Source of the DNA: DATKPE01 sp035524335
GTDB taxonomy: Bacteria > Bacteroidota > Ignavibacteria > UBA10030 > SZUA-254
Assembly: GCA_035524335.1 (NCBI GenBank)
Contig: DATKPE010000009.1
Span: 1 to 42,640 of the forward strand
Direction of reading: 5' to 3'
DNA: 42,640 nt
A program made the position numbers and the translations under genes. Numbering within the stretch: the first letter of the stretch is position 1; the number at the start of each line of letters is the position of its first letter. This document shows positions 39,571-42,640 of this stretch, piece after piece. The notes under the pieces are model-generated. The model made no database searches. It worked only from the letters and a program-made list of their open reading frames with translations, and had not been told where the DNA came from.

Positions 39571-42336
39571 ATGATCGGCGAAACGATTAATCAATACCGT
39601 ATTCTTGAAGAAATCGGCCAGGGCGGGATGGGTGTCGTTTACAAGGCGCAGGACACCAAGCTTGACCGGTTTGTTGCCCTCAAGTTTCTTCCTCCGCACA
39701 TGAGCAGTTCGGAGGAGGATAAGGCGAGGTTCATGCAGGAGGCGAAGGCGGCCTCTGCGATCAATCATCCGAATATCTGCACCATTTACTCCATAGAGGA
39801 GTTCGGAGGCCGGCTGTTCATCGCGATGGAGTTCGTCGACGGGCAGACGCTCCGCAGTCTGGTGCGGTCGGAACATGGCGGTGCGGTGCCGCTGAAACGC
39901 GCGATCGACATCGGCATTCAGATTGCCGACGGGCTGGCGGCCGCGCATGACAAGGGCATTGTGCACCGGGATGTCAAGCCCGAGAACATCATGGTTCGGA
40001 AGGACGGCATTGTCCAGGTGATGGATTTCGGTCTCGCGAAGCTCCGGAGCGGGGGGAGCAAGATCAACCGTCTGACAAAACAGGGAAGCACGGTGGGCAC
40101 GGCGGGCTACATGTCGCCGGAACAGGTCCAGGGCCAGGATGCGGATCACCGGTCCGACATCTTTTCGTACGGGGTGGTTCTCTACGAACTGTTTACGGGT
40201 CAGCTTCCCTTCCGCGGGGTTCACGAAACCGCGCTCGCCTACGAGATCGTCAATGTCGACCCCGCTCCCATGACGTCGGTAAAACCGGATCTCGATCCCA
40301 GTCTCGATGCGATCGTTCTCGAATGCCTGGAAAAGGAGCCGAAGGAGCGGACGCAGTCGGTTGCACAGGTGGGGCTGGACCTCAAGCGTTTCCGGCGCGA
40401 ATCGAGCCGGCAGAGAATGAGCAGGATCACCGCGGCTCGCCCGGCGTATTCCCCTGTGGAAGGGAATTCTCCGCGGGAAAAAACCGTAACGCCTCTTCCT
40501 GTCAAACCCCGGGGAAATCTGCTCCTCTATCTTCTTGCCGGATTTGCCGTTCTCTTTCTTGCAAGCAGTATCTGGCTGGCCGTCGTTTCCCCTGCGGGTA
40601 ATGGCGGCGAGCGTGTTCCGCTGCGGTCGTACATTCTTGCGCCGGACAAGATGAATTTTGCCCAGCAGTCGGGCACCGCCGGGGAGGGTCACATTGCTCT
40701 TTCACCCGACGGAACGATGCTGGTATTCGTAGCGGCGGATTCATCCGGTAAAACCCGGCTGATGCTGAGGAAAATCAATAACCTGTCGGCCCGGGAACTG
40801 CCCGAGACAGAGGGTGCATATTATCCTTTCTGGTCGCCGGACAACCGCTTCGTCGGTTTTTTTGAATCGGGCAAGCTGAAGAAAATCGAAGCGGCAGGCG
40901 GACCTCCTGTGACAATCTGCGAGGCGGGAGATGCCCGCGGCGGTACCTGGGGGCCGGACGGTACGATCATTTTTTCCCCGTCGCCCGGAGACCCGCTCTT
41001 CCGTGTTTCGTCGGCGGGGGGGACGGGATCCCCGTTTACCAGGCTCGACTCGGCTCATCAGGAGCATTCGCATCGATGGCCGCATTTCCTTCCTGATGGA
41101 AACCACTTCCTCTATTTTGCGCGTGCAAGCTTCGGCGGAGTGGAACGGGAGGAAGACGAACTTGTCGTCGGATCTCTGGATGGAACAGCAGGGAAGCGCC
41201 TGATCCCCGCAAAGGGCAATGTGGAATATGCGGAGGGCTGTCTCCTCTATCTCCGCGAAAACACCCTCATGGCACAGCCGTTCGACGTGAAGAAACTCGA
41301 AATCACCGGAGATCCGGTTCCCCTCGCCGAGCCGGTCGAGTACGATTTGAGTTATAACCGGGCGGTCTTTTCCTCTTCCCGAAACGGACTCATTGTATAT
41401 CAGCAGAGCAACACGCAATACGGATGGAAGCTCGTATGGTACGACCGGAGCGGGAGCATGGTCGGCGGTGTCGGCGATCCTGCGCAGTACGGCACCGCTT
41501 TCATCTCGCCCGACGGAAAGAAAATTGCGTACGACGTCTACGATCCGCAATCCCGCAACCGGGATATCTGGCTGTACGACCTGACGCGATCGATCAAAAC
41601 ACGGTTTACCTTCGATCCGGCGGTCGACGAAACCCCGATCTGGTCTCCCGACGGAAGCCGCATCATCTTCCATTCCGACCGGCGCGGACACTACGATCTC
41701 TATCAAAAAACGACAAGCGGCGCGGGCGGCGAGGAACTTCTTCTCGAATCTACCGATCCCAAATATCCCCTCGATTGGTCCTCCGACGCAAAATATCTGC
41801 TCTATGACGTCATCGACCCGAAAACAAAAGACGATCTCTGGATCCTCCCCCTTACCGGCGATAAGAAACCGGTTCCCTTCCTTCGCTCGGATTTCAACGA
41901 GGACCTCGGCCAATTTTCGCCCGATATGCGCTGGATCGCATATCGGTCCAATGAATCAGGGAACTGGGAATTGTACGTCAGACCTTTTCTCGGCCCGGAT
42001 GGAACCGTCGCCCTTGATCAGTCCCGGAAATGGCAGATTTCCACGAACGGCATTTCAACCATTTCCGCAAACAGGTGGTGGAGTCACGATGGGTTGAATT
42101 TATATTACCTCTCGGCTGACAATAAATTGATGATGGTTGATGTAAAAACGACCGCATCGACGCTGGAGGTGGGCTCCGTCCGCCCATTGTTCGAAATGAA
42201 ATCAGCCGGTGCAGTGGGACTTGCAGATTTTACAGCGGACGCACAGCGTTTTTTGCTCGCCCTCAGCGTCGGAAATCAGGGGTCCCTGCCGATTGTCATC
42301 ATGACGTCATGGGACCAGGGTTTGAAGGTAAAATGA
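39571..42336 (+). CDS. Ser/Thr protein kinase with TM segment and PD40/TolB-like beta-propeller
   Basis: A 921-aa kinase. Kinase domain ~9-275: GQGGMGVVY (16-24), Lys38, HRD (132-134), DFG (152-154), activation segment LTKQGSTVGTAGYMSPE. A membrane helix lies at ~316-338. The C-terminal half (~370-921) is not TPR but a WD40/TolB-like propeller with about eight PD40-type turns (SPDGTMLVF, SPDNRFVGF, GPDGTIIF, LPDGNHFLY, SPDGKKIAY, SPDGSRIIF, DAKYLLY, SPDMRWIAY). It is predicted to lie in the periplasm, where it could bind a protein or glycan. An 88-base gap separates it from the preceding kinase; no terminator was seen. Confidence 0.94.
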   Translation: MIGETINQYRILEEIGQGGMGVVYKAQDTKLDRFVALKFLPPHMSSSEEDKARFMQEAKAASAINHPNICTIYSIEEFGGRLFIAMEFVDGQTLRSLVRSEHGGAVPLKRAIDIGIQIADGLAAAHDKGIVHRDVKPENIMVRKDGIVQVMDFGLAKLRSGGSKINRLTKQGSTVGTAGYMSPEQVQGQDADHRSDIFSYGVVLYELFTGQLPFRGVHETALAYEIVNVDPAPMTSVKPDLDPSLDAIVLECLEKEPKERTQSVAQVGLDLKRFRRESSRQRMSRITAARPAYSPVEGNSPREKTVTPLPVKPRGNLLLYLLAGFAVLFLASSIWLAVVSPAGNGGERVPLRSYILAPDKMNFAQQSGTAGEGHIALSPDGTMLVFVAADSSGKTRLMLRKINNLSARELPETEGAYYPFWSPDNRFVGFFESGKLKKIEAAGGPPVTICEAGDARGGTWGPDGTIIFSPSPGDPLFRVSSAGGTGSPFTRLDSAHQEHSHRWPHFLPDGNHFLYFARASFGGVEREEDELVVGSLDGTAGKRLIPAKGNVEYAEGCLLYLRENTLMAQPFDVKKLEITGDPVPLAEPVEYDLSYNRAVFSSSRNGLIVYQQSNTQYGWKLVWYDRSGSMVGGVGDPAQYGTAFISPDGKKIAYDVYDPQSRNRDIWLYDLTRSIKTRFTFDPAVDETPIWSPDGSRIIFHSDRRGHYDLYQKTTSGAGGEELLLESTDPKYPLDWSSDAKYLLYDVIDPKTKDDLWILPLTGDKKPVPFLRSDFNEDLGQFSPDMRWIAYRSNESGNWELYVRPFLGPDGTVALDQSRKWQISTNGISTISANRWWSHDGLNLYYLSADNKLMMVDVKTTASTLEVGSVRPLFEMKSAGAVGLADFTADAQRFLLALSVGNQGSLPIVIMTSWDQGLKVK

Positions 42337-42442
42337 CACGGCAGAATCGGCAACATTCGGAATTTCGGGCAAACGGCAGGACTACCGCAGAAACATCGCT
42401 CCGGCGCCGGTGTGCCGCACGCCGCAACAGACAGGAATGAGG

Positions 42443-42640
42443 ATGATCGGAACAACTATTTCGCATTATAGAATTCTGGAAAAGCTCGGCGAAGGCGGGA
42501 TGGGTGTGGTATACAAAGCCCAGGACACCAAACTCGACCGCGCCGTCGCGCTGAAGTTTCTTCCGGCTCCTCTCGCCAGGTCCGAGCAGGACAGGTCGCG
42601 CTTTGTTCAGGAGGCGAAAGCGGCCGCCGCCCTCAACCAT
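42443..42640 (+). CDS. Ser/Thr protein kinase (N-terminal fragment, cut by window edge)
   Basis: The first 66 residues of another kinase of the same family: MIGTTISHYRILEKLGEG, then GMGVVYKAQD, Lys38 in VALKFLP, and the start of helix C (FVQEAKAAAALNH). The in-frame ATG 42437 is an alternative start; AGGA precedes it. The frame is open at the right edge. The N-terminus closely matches those of its upstream neighbours, so the tandem array continues past this window. Confidence 0.93.
   Translation, partial: MIGTTISHYRILEKLGEGGMGVVYKAQDTKLDRAVALKFLPAPLARSEQDRSRFVQEAKAAAALNH

Noticed and set aside
28780..42640. Repeated kinase 5' ends considered as mobile-element or long direct repeats
   Set aside because: Similarity is at protein level with many third-base differences; there are no terminal repeats, transposase or target duplications. 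Ordinary tandem paralogy explains it.
3812..42640. Possibility that some of the kinases are pseudokinases
   Set aside because: In every complete kinase the glycine loop, the VAIK-type Lys, HRD Asp and DFG Asp are present, so all look catalytically competent.

Overview
The window is a GC-rich bacterial chromosome segment with tightly packed genes, almost all on the + strand. Two large secreted proteins (8273-11701 and 14696-17647) end in a type IX secretion (T9SS) sorting domain with the NFPNPFNP motif, and a PorV/PorQ-like outer-membrane protein lies at 19370-20677. This points to the FCB group (Bacteroidota/Ignavibacteriota/Chlorobi-like or a neighbouring candidate phylum). That placement is inference, because no rRNA or tRNA gene is present. 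No insertion sequence, CRISPR array, phage gene or tRNA was seen.

Layout. 1-3584: the end of a class V aminotransferase, a membrane ferritin/VIT1-type iron exporter and a glycosidase-like lipoprotein. 3640-11757: a Ser/Thr kinase with TPR repeats whose stop overlaps the start of a sigma-54 activator (GAF-AAA+-Fis), followed by a large secreted S8 protease. A sigma-54 -24/-12 promoter and paired upstream repeats lie between activator and protease. 11777-14521 (minus strand): a TonB-dependent receptor and a small upstream gene, divergent from a secreted GH13 amylase (14696-17647). 17682-20677: small envelope proteins, a lipoprotein that is almost only a T9SS-CTD-like domain, and the PorV-like protein beside it. 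20976-26491: housekeeping and envelope genes (polyferredoxin, methyltransferase, CDP-alcohol phosphatidyltransferase, carbon-nitrogen hydrolase, four-TM protein, glycosyltransferase).

26527-42640 is the most striking part: one apparent long operon. It starts with a GAF-SpoIIE-type protein phosphatase and a duplicated ABM-fold protein, then has five complete Hanks-type Ser/Thr kinases and the start of a sixth in tandem. A small translationally coupled beta-rich protein lies between the first two. The kinase domains are close paralogues with intact catalytic residues. Their C-terminal parts differ: TolB-N/FlgO-like domain plus TPR in four, a PD40 (TolB-like) beta-propeller in one. All complete kinases of this array except the first carry one membrane span between kinase and sensor. 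With the phosphatase at the head, this looks like a multi-input phospho-signalling locus.

Regulation readable from the sequence includes several sigma-70-like promoters (TTGAWT-like -35, 16-17 bp spacer, TANNTT -10), one sigma-54 promoter, two terminator-type hairpins and a 12-bp perfect palindrome at the head of the TonB-receptor operon.
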